Below, in pieces: positions 1 through 11,703 of a stretch of DNA of 64,000 nt. Numbering within the stretch: the first letter of the stretch is position 1; the number at the start of each line of letters is the position of its first letter. The DNA comes from Macrotrachela quadricornifera. Taxonomy: Eukaryota; Rotifera; Eurotatoria; Philodinida; Philodinidae. Under the pieces are notes generated by a model. The model searched no databases, was not told the DNA's origin, and saw nothing but the letters and a program-made list of their open reading frames with translations. The stretch is from NCBI GenBank assembly GCA_022393335.1, contig JAJEKB010018934.1, positions 1-64,000 of the forward strand, written 5' to 3'. Position numbers and translations under genes: made by a program.

Positions 1-660
1 ATACACTTTTACGTAAAATACCTGGGTCGAACTCGATTTTTGAGTACTCGACTACTCAATAAATCGAGGCTCAGCGGACCTGAGAAGGTGTGAAGAAAAT
101 ATCTTTACACACCATTTGATAGTGCAAAAAACTCTCTATCTTTTGAGATATTACAATAAAAATTACGTTTAAGTTTTGAAGGAGAAATTGATGAAATACC
201 ACCAAAATGAAAATTTCAAAATTTTGACTCAATACTACACGATCACATTACAGTGTTATCTTTATAACTCTTCAAGAATTAATGGAAATGAGCTGACATT
301 TTGGATTTGTAGGTTTTCAAACATGATCTTTCATCTTATGAAACTAAATCGTGTTTTTAAATTTTGCCATATGCCCATGTTTATCAGATTGGGTGGTCTG
401 CTCGCGGACCCTGTCTTAAGTTGAATGAGAAGTGGTAAAGTTCTCTCAAAAAATGTCTTGTGAAGTTTTTTTTGCATATAGACTTTCCATATTTTGCCTG
501 GATATTTCCATTATATCTATTCTCGCCTAAAATCCAAAAAGAACTGCTTTTAAGTCAATTTAGGAATGTATTAAGATTGGTTCATTGCTGCCCCTTTGCT
601 CGTGCAACAGATTTCTTTTGAATCACAAATGAAGACTTATTAGAAGAATATGTAAAAAGA
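1..660. other. Left-edge noncoding stretch
   Basis: AT-rich sequence with stops in all frames. An open frame of 82 codons near 176-424 has no recognisable domain, no splice signals and no biased composition, so I do not call it a gene. Nothing else is seen before the foldback element that starts at 661. Confidence 0.6.
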
Positions 661-1432
661 TAACGAGTGGTTCATAAATAATTGCACACTTAGTATTTTT
701 AACATTTGTTGTCTATTATCCCTTTGATTAAAACTTCTTTTTTTCGTCAAAAGAAAGCGCTTGAAATTCTCCACAAAACTGAATATGGTTGCAGCGAAAA
801 ACTACTTTAGATATATTTGAAAAAAGGTGAAAAGTAAGGATATACAAAAAGCTGTAAAATGTAACGAAATGAACATAATGAATGACCACGGGTTTCTGCT
901 CATGTTTTCACCACTTACTTTACCCTATTAAAAAAACAAAACATACCAAAAGATGCAGCGTGAAAAGCTCCACAATTTACACACAACCGCTTATTTGATA
1001 AGTGCACTTTTTGTTTTCAAAACGGATAATATTTTGAGCGATCAGATTTGGATCGTGTAAAAATGATATTTATTCTCCATTCATTATGAATTCGTGTTTT
1101 TCTTATTGCATCTTTTTGTAACTTTTCTTCGTAAATTGTAGAGCTTTTCACGCCGCATCTTACGATATGTTTTTTTGTTTTCATAGGGCAGCATCAAGGA
1201 AAGCGCGATCGTTCATTATGCTCAATTCGTTACATTTTACAGCTTTTTGTATATTCTTACTTTTCACCTTTTTTCAAATATATCTAAAGTAGTTTTTCGC
1301 TGCAACCATATACGGTTTTGTGGAGAATTTCAAGCGCTGTCGTTTGATAAAAAAAGAAGTTTTAATCAAAGGGATAATAGACGACAAATGTTAAAAATAC
1401 TAAGAGTACAATTTTTCATGGTCCACCCGTTA
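661..1432. mobile_element. Foldback MITE with mariner-like ends
   Basis: The two halves are inverted copies of each other. About 661-880 pairs with about 1220-1432, and an inner pair lies at about 944-985 and 1130-1175. The ends read TAACGAGTGG on the left and the inverse of CCACCCGTTA on the right, and both terminate in TA, as expected for the TA target site of Tc1/mariner elements. No transposase frame is present, so it is non-autonomous. The outermost 40 or so bases resemble the terminal repeats of the decayed mariner at 58325-59433, which suggests that this transposase family mobilised it. Arms differ by scattered substitutions, so the copy is not recent. Confidence 0.75.
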
Positions 1433-3804
1433 TATCAAGAAAAGATTAGAAACAATTGAGAAATCAGATTTAATTCACTCCCCCTTTTACAATGACTTAT
1501 TTTATCGAGACTCATGTCGTATTTTTTTTCTCTTCATTCTATCGATCTTATGCAGCATCTTATGTAATTGTTTTGCTTACATCTGCATGCTTATAATTGC
1601 ACGTGGTAATATTAATCAAGCAGCTGTGAACGCTTACTGCTCGCGCTATTATGAATCATGAACTTGTGAGAAAATAGGCGGTCATTCCGTGATCTTTTGA
1701 GAAATTTTTATTTTGGTGTCGATCGTTCTTCAACAGTCATACAAATTGCTGCTTTTCAATTCTTGGATGCTGATATTAGTAGTCTTTTTTTCGCAATAAA
1801 CTATTACAAAAAAAAACAAATCTCTATAATGGCATGAATCAAGGTGAAACAAACGAAATAGCTGTTGATTATAAAATATTGATGTTAACTTATTTCTCAA
1901 GATGCCGTTTTAGCCTACAGATATTCTCCTTTCAGTTTCATTTCGAATGAATCAAATACTTTACAAATGTGAGTCTTTTCGAGAACTCTTTATCCGATAC
2001 AAACATAAGTACAAATAAAGCAAAATGTTAATCAACATTATTTTTTCATAGAATTGTTTTTTAAAAATATAACTACTTCATCAGTTACAATTTTTCGAAT
2101 TTTAACCATCCGATATTTACATTTTTGCCATGTTTGAGAACTCTGGAACTGGAACTATCACATGCCTATTTCAGAGTGAAAGTAGACTTTTTCCGATGTG
2201 TTCATGAGTTCCGGAGAAGAGGAAGGAGGATGGACATTTTTGAGGAGTATAGGTTACCCCAAAAGAGCATTGATGCGCCAAACAGTTATTAGCGTCCCTG
2301 ATAAAAAAGGAATATTTTTGTTCGAAAAAGGAAGCACACTTCCTCCATAGCTCAGAGCTTGAAATTGCCTAAATATACATAATTCTCTACAAAACCAAAA
2401 AATATTGATATCTAACTGCTGTCTGAGTATTTTCAAAATACTGCATCGTAAGTAATATCACATCCATTTTTATTCTGTACTGTCTATCAAACAGTATGAA
2501 AGTTTTTTTCGGTTATGTAACTCGTGAGGTTTCTTCATATACATATGTACAAAGCTACATTTTTATTGTTTTTTATTTTATGAAATGGTATTGAAATAAA
2601 TTTGGATATTTGTTTATCAAAAAAATGAATTTAATTTGCTTTTATTTGCTAATAAAAAGAAGAATACATAGTATTATCCATTTCAAAATAAAAGAAGGGT
2701 AAGTATTTTTGTAACATCTTTTGATAAGAACAAGGTAACAACCTACGGTTTTCACTGGTTAAAAGAGGCGATGAAACTGCATCGAATCTGTATGTCAAAT
2801 TTTTCCAACAAGTTTCCTTAGGATCTGCCGTCAAGTTTTTCTAAACGATTGAAACTTTTGAGTGGTAGATAAGGCGACTTTTTACCAAAAACTAAGGGGA
2901 AAAATTCGATTTTCGGTGAGAACCCACATTCAAATGTTTATAACTAATAAATGATTGGCTAAAGCTAATAACGTTGGACTTGTATAATTGATTCATCTTT
3001 AGTTAGTAATTCTAATAGACTATTGAGAATTAAAATCCCCAAATTTTTACATGACGCAATGTTTTGTTTTTTAAAAACTTGTCAGAAAAATCTTACATAT
3101 ACAATTCGATGCAATTTTATCGTCTCTTTTAAACGGTGAAAACTTCAGATCTCTATCTTGCTCCTATCAAAAGTTATTCCAAAACTACCCACTTGCTTTT
3201 GTTTTAAGTCGGACAAGAGTTCCTGTATAACAGTTACTTTCTGTTAACAAAAAAGTCTTACACTACAAAGAACGACTAAAACAAAGCATCAGTTTTTTGT
3301 TATTTCATGATCCAGCTTAAAACACAACCTTATATATTTTTAAAATTAGAAAAATGCAATTCTATTATGCCCTAACATGTTCCAAGGTTATCAATAATGA
3401 CAGTTGTAAAATTAGAAAAGAAAAGGATGGGTCCTTTTTTGATTTACACTAGCAAGACCTCATTAAGCGACTAAGGTGACTTTCGACGTTTTGATGAAGA
3501 ATTACTTTAACCAAATTTGGTCTTCACAACCCAGAAATTATACTTCTTCCATCAGTAATGCATAAATATTGAGATCAATTTATGTTGAGAAAATGAACTC
3601 TAACGGTGCCATAATGCTTTAGTGAGGAAGCAAAAATCTAATCGATGATTAGAAGTAATTTTACTATCTTAATTGTGTATTACTTTATTACTTATTACTG
3701 ATACTTAGTAAATGCAGATTAACATTACATAGAAAGTAACTACATATACATCTGATTTAAAATTTGCATTTAGCGAGGTTAAGACGCATAAATCTAAAGC
3801 TTAC
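1433..3804. other. Gene-poor AT-rich interval
   Basis: No supported gene. Short open frames on both strands (for example 2254-2436 and 2649-2834, minus) lack conserved motifs and splice context. The interval lies downstream of the fragmentary Cys-rich gene, and any further exons of that gene should be here, but I could not recognise one. Confidence 0.5.
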
Positions 3805-4673
3805 CTCTCTCCTGAGTAGTGGTTGTAGTTGTAGTTGTAGTTATAGTTGTAGTTGTAGTTGTAGTTGGAATTGTGGTTGTAGTTGTGGTGTTTGCCACTA
3901 TTTATCAACATAAAACATTTATGTAAACAAAGCAAATAGTTTTACTCTGAGATAGAAGTTTTAAGTGAAACCTAAGCAACGTTGTAAAGTGGAACTAGGT
4001 CATCAATCGATCTGATAAGCGAATTTTTCGTTTCAAAAACTGTTTTCTCATGGAAAAGTTCAAGTAGAATGTTTGGAATCAGCGGCCATTGCGTCCTCAT
4101 ACTTTGCTCAATAGACTTGCAACGAATTCTGCTTTTAAGACTATTGGGTATCGTTAATGAGGCTAGAAGAGGCCTTTTTTCCAATAAACACAATTCATGT
4201 CATTCGGTACCTCGCTTTATCTACTTTTTTCAAAGGATCGCCGGTTCTTCTTCTCGTTCGCACATTAACAGTAATTGCATATGTAAGTGGTGTGTGAACG
4301 GTGAGGAAAACACCTTTTAAGGGGATTTGAGGTACAATGGAGTCGATAGATCACTGTTTGTTCTTTTACTTGTGATCGGTGAACAGATTCCTTTATCAGC
4401 CATTGACACCGGATAACAAACAGGATGTAAATGGCATCGAGGATGATGAACACAGATGTGATTAGGCTCATAACAAAAATTGTTTGAAGATTGACATGAA
4501 ACAAGTTCAGAACAGGGTACATAGAGAAAGCCACAAATGCCGGCATCAGAAGCACCTATCATATGAAGACAGCCACATGCACCATTCGTCGAACATCGAT
4601 CATATTGAGAAATCCCACGGCATATTTGAGATTTCACTTGAACTATTAAGAAAACAAATGAATAACTAAACAT
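3805..4673 (-). CDS. Secreted Cys-rich protein with Thr-rich linker (partial)
   Basis: Two phase-compatible exons are visible: 4370-4673 and 3805-3897. The first starts with Met and a short hydrophobic stretch (FSYSFVFLIV) that fits a signal peptide, then a dense cysteine region with CGCLHMIGASDAG, CSELVSC and CYEPNHICVHHPRC. It ends at the donor ACAA|GTAAAA. The second exon is almost pure threonine, encoded by a TACAAC-type repeat, and closes with the strong donor GAGAG|GTAAGC. Secreted proteins alternating Cys-rich domains with Thr-rich linkers are, from memory, common in bdelloid rotifers. I could not find the following exon, so the gene is either truncated, decayed, or continues in an exon too short to recognise. 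Without the proposed splice the first exon meets a stop at 4317. No function can be assigned beyond a likely extracellular location. Confidence 0.45.
3821..3890 (-). repeat. TACAAC microsatellite inside the Thr-rich exon
   Basis: The plus strand shows GTTGTA units with a few interruptions (GTTATA, GGAATT, GTGGTT). Read on the minus strand in the exon frame it encodes nearly uninterrupted threonine. Repeat slippage here would change linker length without breaking the frame when whole hexamers are gained or lost. Confidence 0.85.
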
Positions 4674-5137
4674 GTAAAGTGGAACGAAAATGAAACCTGT
4701 AAAGCTAAAATACAAAAGCGATAAATGTTAAAAGTATAAAAAATAAAAATCAGTGGCATTTACTTGAGAAGAACGAAAACAAAATAATAGATTCCAGCTC
4801 TGATCATAGCTTGTGTTGAAATGAGGCAGTATCATAAAGGTGTCTCGTTGTTTATATCTAACATACAGGTGGTATTTTAATCCACATTGCTTTAAAATCG
4901 AAAAGCACACATGCTAATGCTTTAATAAATGGAAACTCAATCTTGCCCTTATTACTTCTAACGTACTTATCCTATCCTACAAAAAAATAATCTTCGTGGA
5001 TTCAAAACGACGGTATCGGTGGAAATCAGCAAAAGGCTTTTGAGTGAAAAGCTTTCAGCGAATAATAAAAAGAGAAAAAAACTCCGCGAAAGGATTTGAG
5101 AGTGAGAGTCTTTCACTATCGTGCTTGCTGATGTTAA

Positions 5138-5717
5138 CCCTCCGTTACTGTTGTGGGGTCCATGCGGACCCACGTCGCAGTTTTTTGTTGCGTTTCACAC
5201 AACCATTTACGGATTCGAGTCATTTGTTTTATGTAGTCTCTAGTCCATGGATGGTGTATAGTATTGTCATGAAAACTCTCATATAAATACTCGAGAAAAA
5301 GAATATAGGTATGGGTCCGCATGGACCCCAGCACACCATTTGTGTTAGAGATACCATTTTTGGATCTTTTAGAACTGTCGTCTGTTACATATCGAATCCT
5401 GTTTATGTTAAACAACCTATGAGTGATTTGCACATTCTTCTATCGTATTATCAAGCTATATTTTGATCACAGAATAATAAAGTTTTATTGTTTCTTGATG
5501 AAAACTAAATTTATGAAATAAATTGTTTTTCATGATTTTTTATCGCTTAAGTTTTTCATCCACGTCATCTATATAGATAAGAGTATTTGAAGACATATAG
5601 TATGCAGCTAAGTGCGAAACATGAAGTAAAACCATCATTTTTTCAAATTTTACTTGGTGGGTCCACGCAGACCCCAGCACACGGTTGAAGTAATAAAATG
5701 AGGACGGTAACGGAGGG
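5138..5717. mobile_element. piggyBac-type MITE with TTAA target duplication
   Basis: A 580 bp element flanked on both sides by TTAA (5134-5137 and 5718-5721). The ends are inverted: CCCTCCGTTAC on the left and GTAACGGAGGG on the right. Sub-terminal GC-rich blocks with the core GGGTCC(A/G)NGC(A/G)GACC are repeated near both ends and once internally (about 5310-5330). TTAA duplication and CCC-starting ends are hallmarks of piggyBac transposons. It carries no transposase, so it depends on an autonomous relative elsewhere. The intact target duplication and matching ends suggest a fairly recent insertion. Confidence 0.85.
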
Positions 5718-5746
5718 TTAAGGAAGGTCATTCTAAAATGACTTAG

Positions 5747-6237
5747 AGTTAATTATTTATCTTCCTGTTTTATTGATTAGATTTGTTGGAATTAAAATTA
5801 AATTGAGTTGTTAATCGATATTTATTTGTGGAAAACGTTTTGCAGAATTTCTATTTTCTTCATCAGTTTATTTACTTTTAGATTCCGGCAAAAATCTTTC
5901 TCCTCCTTTTCTTATTTACAATCGTGACTGTTTTTCTTTTTCATTTTCTTATTTTTTAATAATGGAACGGAAGATGAAAACATATGGGTTTAATCATCCA
6001 GTATCACCGGCTTGTCATTCTGTTCTACGATTAGAAAATAAGAAAAGAAAAAGAAAAAACAGTCAGGATTGTAAAGAGGAGAAAATTTTTTGTCGTAATC
6101 TAAAAGTAAATGAACTGATAAAGGAGAGAGAAATTCTCGGAAATGTTTTTAATAAATAAATATCGATTGACAACTCAATTTTATTTTAATTACAACAAAT
6201 CTAATCAATAAAAGAGGAAGAGAAACAATTAACTCCA
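5747..6237. repeat. Hairpin (foldback) MITE
   Basis: Long inverted arms: the segment beginning GAGTTAATTATTTATC at 5747 is mirrored by the segment ending at 6237, and similarity continues inward to about 5955 and 6035. The small centre contains a spurious open frame at 5962-6159. The ends read GAGTTAATT and AATTAACTC. There is no coding capacity for a transposase. It sits only about 26 bp from the piggyBac-type element, so this spot has taken at least two insertions. Confidence 0.7.
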
Positions 6238-6464
6238 ACTAATTATACAATAAGTATATCTTTTTTCATTCAAGATTTAAAATAAAAGGAGTATCTTAAT
6301 CTATTTGGTTTTGTGAGTGATATAAATAACCAAGTTTCTGAAATTACATAACTCTGAACGTAAAAAAATAAAATCTAATGTCCTGCATGGGCGAAAACCA
6401 TAAAGATGTGCTATGTGATTGAAAAATGCAATCTTTTGCTTTTTTGTATCAAAACCTAGTGTAG

Positions 6465-6592
6465 AGAGCTGCGGGTCGACCCGGATCCGGACCTGACCGG
6501 GTCTGGGCGTGTGTCTGGATCTTTTAAATATTTTTTTTCGTGTCTGGGCCGGATCTGGGTCTCAGTGAAATTTTAGCAGACCCGGTTTTTAT
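6465..6592. repeat. GC-rich CCGGATC/GGGTC repeat patch
   Basis: An island of GC-rich DNA in very AT-rich surroundings, made of degenerate copies of GGGTC, CCGGATC and GACCCGG on both strands. Such patches are often found at the ends of hAT-type elements, but I cannot find a matching partner end, so the assignment stays open. Confidence 0.4.
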
Positions 6593-7476
6593 TTAGCTTC
6601 AAATTTAAACCAAATAGAATTAAAATTAACGTATTGTGTAGTATTTGTTTTCTTTTTTTCACGATTTATTAAGGTCATCACTCACAATGGATTTTCCATT
6701 TAAAACAGTCTTTTTGAGCTGAAATTTTCTGTAATGAGTGAACCTGATGAGAAACTCCTCTGGTAAAAATCTCACCCCGATACGCCATACTTTACCCAAC
6801 TTATAATTGATTTGCTACTTTTCAGGACACTTTTAACAACTTCATCACTATCATAAGTAGAGAGCCGGGGTTGGTTTTTCAATTAAAGCTAACGCGAGTG
6901 CCCAAGTTTTGTCCGAACGTAATTTTAAAATTCCTCTTCATTCATTTTTATGAACATTTTAGTCGACATGGCGTGTAGATCACTGAAAAACGGGGATCCA
7001 GCGAAAGTAAATTTCGCTTTTCTTAGACTAGGAGTCAATTATAGAAAATTCGTTCGGACAAAAATTTACTCTTCTTTGAACCTCTAAAATAAAAATAAGT
7101 TTTAGAAATATCTTAAAGTCACCGAAAGTTATTTCGACTTTACCACCAAAAATCCATGTTTTGAGAAAAACGATAAGTTTCAAAATATTTTTTCTCTTTT
7201 TTGTTGAAATTTAGAAAAAATCGTAATAAAATGGCATATATTCAATATACATCGCCAGTCTTTTTCAAAATATCTTACAAATAGGGTAAACTGACATCAC
7301 CCATCATGCTCAGTTAGTTTTTCACATCTAGTTCAAGTTGTGTATATAATTCTTATTGTACTGTTGTATTTTATGAATATACTGGTTCACATCCGCTCTT
7401 ATCCTTCACTCGTCTATCCTTACCCCCGAAAGAAAAAGATAAAAAAAGGAAATATATGAGGTATTACTACTTGTGA

Positions 7477-7547
7477 AACTAAGAAAACCAGAATATCTCA
7501 TTTCGAAATTGTTTCCTTCACGAGATATTCTGGTTTTCTTAGTTTCA
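7477..7547. repeat. Perfect 25 bp stem hairpin
   Basis: GAAACTAAGAAAACCAGAAT starts the left arm (7477-7501), and the exact inverse ends at 7547 (right arm 7523-7547), with a 21-base loop. The arms are fully complementary. No gene is adjacent, so it may be a miniature inverted-repeat insertion or the stem of an expressed small RNA. Confidence 0.75.
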
Positions 7548-7740
7548 TAATATGCTCTATCGATCTAATATACAAAGAGAAAAAAATAAATTTTGACAGG
7601 TGCCGACCCTATATTAAAAAAGTCGGTTTTCTCGTGGACCCTCTCTTAAGTTTTATTCTAGAGAAAAAAGACAAAGCCGTTTATACAGTAAATATATTAT
7701 AGAAGGAGTTCGTAAAGATATCTCCAAACAAGATATGAAA

Positions 7741-8497
7741 TCATGCTAACAAAGAAACATATGTGTATGTGCCCATACAAAGACAGATTTAAATCACTAT
7801 GTTAGAGAATCACCTAGGAAAATCTTAGGTGCTCCCATTTAGATTCCGAAGAAAAACACTAACTTTTCAGTTTTGAGCCTATTCCACTAATATGTATATT
7901 ATAAAGTTTTTCTATACTTTTGAAAGTTTGCTAAGATTATTATTTCATTTTTAGAAATCAATTGTAGAAAATGAAGAATAGTCGTTTTTCACTCTAGCTC
8001 TCTGTGAAATATAGTATTGCTATACTTATTTTCATCTCAGTATTCACTTGATTAAAGATATTTTTACTTTCCACAATTTTCTAATGATTATCACGTTTAT
8101 ATGGATTAAGTGCATAAAAAATACATCAAATATCAGGAAATACACTAAAAATGCTTATGATCGCTAACGAAAATATGTTGAAAATATAGTTTCATTGCAC
8201 TAACTATAAAATATGAAGAGCTGTTCATTCCATCTAACAAAAGAGCAGTCATCTTTTGCTGAAGGAGAAGCATATGTCTTGAACGTTTTTAAATCTAATA
8301 TAGAAACACTTTATAATATATATATAAGTGGAATACGGTCACAAATTGAAAAAGTTGCGTTTTTTTCTTCTCGAAACTAAATGAGATTAGCTAGGATGTT
8401 CATATTGGATAACTTCATCGATGATTTTATAACATAGAATTATTTAAATTTGTCTTTGCGTGACTACACTCAAATATTTCTCCTTGTAAAACAATTA
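7741..8497. repeat. Foldback element, family B, copy 1
   Basis: The left arm (about 7741-7870) is mirrored by the right arm (about 8370-8497). Both contain the sequence CCCATACAAAGACAGATTTA or its diverged inverse. The same arms are found in a better preserved element at 44107-44885. There is no coding capacity. Arms are clearly diverged, so this is an old copy. Confidence 0.55.
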
Positions 8498-11400
8498 TGC
8501 AATTGTAATTCATTCAAATATTTTTTGGCTTTTGATAATATATTAGTTTTAAAGTTTTTGTTCTTTATTGAGTATTAGTTTATTTTTGTGGTTAAAAATA
8601 TAAGAATCTGAAAACAAGGTATTCATATTTTGTTAATAGTTTATTTGAAATTTTTTTATAAAATATCGATGAGAACAAACTATTGAAGAAGATTGTCTAT
8701 GAAAATCGGATGAATGTAGATCGCTAATACTCAGAATTAATTCATTGGTAGTATTGAAGAAATTCTATCCTCTTCAGTCATTTCTATACGTCGTTAGATA
8801 AGTGTTATCATAGCAATATTTAGACTTAGCATTAATGATTTAGTTTGGAAACGAATTATATTGATATGTTCACTTAATTTTACTTTCGAAGACAGATAAA
8901 CTAAAAGACTTTATTCATGTAATATTTATTTGTATATAATATTTACTTTTATGTAAGATAGAACACTGAAACGAACGAGAGAGAGAGAAGGAGAGAAGTT
9001 ATTTGATTGTTACTGTGACTATTCTCATTAATTAATGGATTTTAATTGTGAAAAGCACATGATATTGTTGGACAATAATAATGTTTCAGAAATATTTGAA
9101 AAATATTGTTAAAGAATAACACTGTGGCGCAATATTATCTTTATTGTTATCGTACTCAAAATCAAGATTTGAATAATAGTTAAATGTGCAACATATTGGA
9201 ATTAATATCGTGTTGAATGATAGAAAACTTATATTCTCTCACTGCTTTGTATATGATTAATTTTTAACGTCTTTTTCTAATCATAATGATGTTATAAGAA
9301 AATGATTCCGCTGATTTTACTGTCGATCTCTACCTTTTTTATCTCAAAAATAGTACGAAATATCCTCAAGCCAATTCACTAACAATGAAGCGTCTAGAAA
9401 AATACGACAAAGTACATAGACTATGTTGATGTGTCTAGTCTTCTAAGGCATACACTTGATTAGTTCGCTAATCGAAAGGTACCTTAAGTGTATGACAAAT
9501 AGTTTAAAATTGAATTCTTAAGTGGCATAAGCATGACATTACTTATGAGTGAGACAAAAGAACAAATTCTCACTCTTCATTGAATTATGGCTGAAGGATT
9601 GTAATTTGTGATAAAATAAAACAATAATATAAGTCTCGTCCTTTATTTTCTTTTCTTATCAACATTTTCTGGAGTCTCTGTTGACATTAACGAAAATAAA
9701 TAGGAAATATAAAATAGTTTTTTAAGCCTCTCATTTCACATAGAACAAGTCAATTTTCATAAAATTTTCTGATTTTTGATTTATAGTGAGGCAGATAGAG
9801 CAAAATGTTTACTATCGAATACACTTGATAAGTGTGAAGACTTATAGTGGCTTTTATGGCATCTCATCTTCAAAAAAAACCGCAGTTTTTCACAAAATAA
9901 ATAATTTCTAATTAATATTTCTCTTAAAATAGATTTTTAAATTTGAAGGATTCCGTACATCTCCAGTTCCTTCGCCATGTAAAACGCCAAAAAAAATTGG
10001 ACTTAACGTCAAAATGATAAGTATTAGGTTTATTTCTACATTTTTTTTATCTGAGATAAGTAGATATAATGTGAATAAGATCTAATTACATTTATAAATA
10101 ACATTAAAATAAATCTTATAAAACCATTTGCCTTTTAATGTTCGATTACCTTTGAGTATTATTTAATAAAAATCTATCATAGTTGAAATTTGTAAATATC
10201 TATTCTCTCCCAATGATTATTATTATCGAATATAGACATGTTTACAATGAATATAAGAAATGTTTTCAAGATGATAATAAAGAATCTGTCACTTTCACTT
10301 GTTTGTAGTTATTCATCCTTCACTAACACAAACAGACGTTTCAAAATTATATAATATCGAATTGATAAATTTTTTTAAATATAAATTCAATTAAATTTAA
10401 ATAACTAAACTATTAATTGAATTCATAATACTAAATATTTTTCAAAAGCAATATTATTATATAATAGATGAGATTATTTATCAAATAAATAATTAAATAT
10501 TGTCATTTGATATGAGTTTCATACAAAATAAATTTAATATAAATATGACACGTTTCTATTCTCTTCATTTTTCAAATAATCAACAAAGATGATTGTATTA
10601 ATCTTTTACTAAATTTTTTCTCATTAAATAAATATAATATGTATAATGATATTATATTTTATTGAACTTCATCAATTTTATTTGGTAAAAGAAAAAAAAA
10701 GTAGACAGCGCGCATGTGGACAATATTTATGATAAAACTAAGAGCAAGGAAAAAAAAAAAGGAAAAGTGGGACCAGTCAATCAGTCAGCAATATCCCGCA
10801 CTAATAACAGACAATGGAACAAAAAAAAAAAGAAGAAAGAAGAAAAGCAAGCAGCCAAATTGAAATAACAGAAATTGTTGCGTTAGACTGAAGAAGAGAA
10901 CAAAAAAAAGCGAGAAATTTAAACTATTCTGCCACATAGAACAAAATCAAATAAGATAATAAATCATTGTATTAAACTACTTAAGATATAAAGACAGACA
11001 AACAAAAAAAGAAGAATGAAAGGAGAAACGAAAAGAAGCATACTGAAAAAAAAACGCAAGAGAAAAGAAAAAAAAAAAGATAAAAGAATGGATTGTTTTT
11101 TTATTTTTTTTTTTAATTTTGCTTTTTTTTATGATGATTATCATTATATTAGAAAACAATTTCATCCTTATTTACAAAGAAAAAGAATTTTAAATTTAAA
11201 TCTTCTCTACAAATATTGTTAAATAAATAGAGAAAAGATAAATGTTCAATATTAAAAATGAATATCGTGGCTTTAAATAATCAATTGCTCTTCTTCATTA
11301 ATAGATATATATATGTATATGTTTTTTTTTCTTTTCTTGTCATATTATTATTTCTAAAAAATAAAGAAAAAACAATTTTTTTTTACTTTTTTGTATTCAT

Positions 11401-11660
11401 CATTTATTTTCATGCAAAGATTTTGACGCATACATGCCAATGAAAGAAAAAAAAATAAGAATACAATAGGCAATTGAAGCAAATGCTCCCCTCAAGATTA
11501 TTGAACAAAAAAAAAAAAAACAAAAAAAAGTAAGAATTATTTCCCTGTTCATAAAATTTCACTTACACTACTCAGGCCAATCAGTATTACTAAAGAATAA
11601 TAAAAATCTATTGTTCACGATTCTTTAGATAATTTCATAAATTAAGTTTATGCCGATTTG
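8498..11660. other. Very AT-rich gene-free interval
   Basis: No supported gene. 10.2-10.7 kb is almost pure A/T, and 10.7-11.5 kb carries many poly-A runs with purine-rich sequence that produce basic, low-complexity open frames on both strands (about 10977-11443). A nested hairpin lies at 9449-9494: an outer CATACACTT/AAGTGTATG stem enclosing GATTAG-TTCG-CTAATC. The right end probably contains the 3' end of the intermediate filament gene. Confidence 0.6.
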
Positions 11661-11703
11661 TTTGTTCTTTTAGATATAAAAAAAAAAGTAAATTTCAAAC
11701 TTA

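Noticed and set aside
4069..4669. Plus-strand open frames opposite the Cys-rich gene
   Set aside because: The minus strand has the coherent signal peptide, Cys spacing and splice phase; the plus frames have none.
5044..5433. Open frames across the left part of the piggyBac-type MITE
   Set aside because: They lie within or across the element boundary and contain the repeated end motif; no transposase similarity.
10977..11222. Basic, Lys-rich open frames on both strands
   Set aside because: Both come from purine-rich poly-A sequence; there are no splice sites, domains or codon bias.
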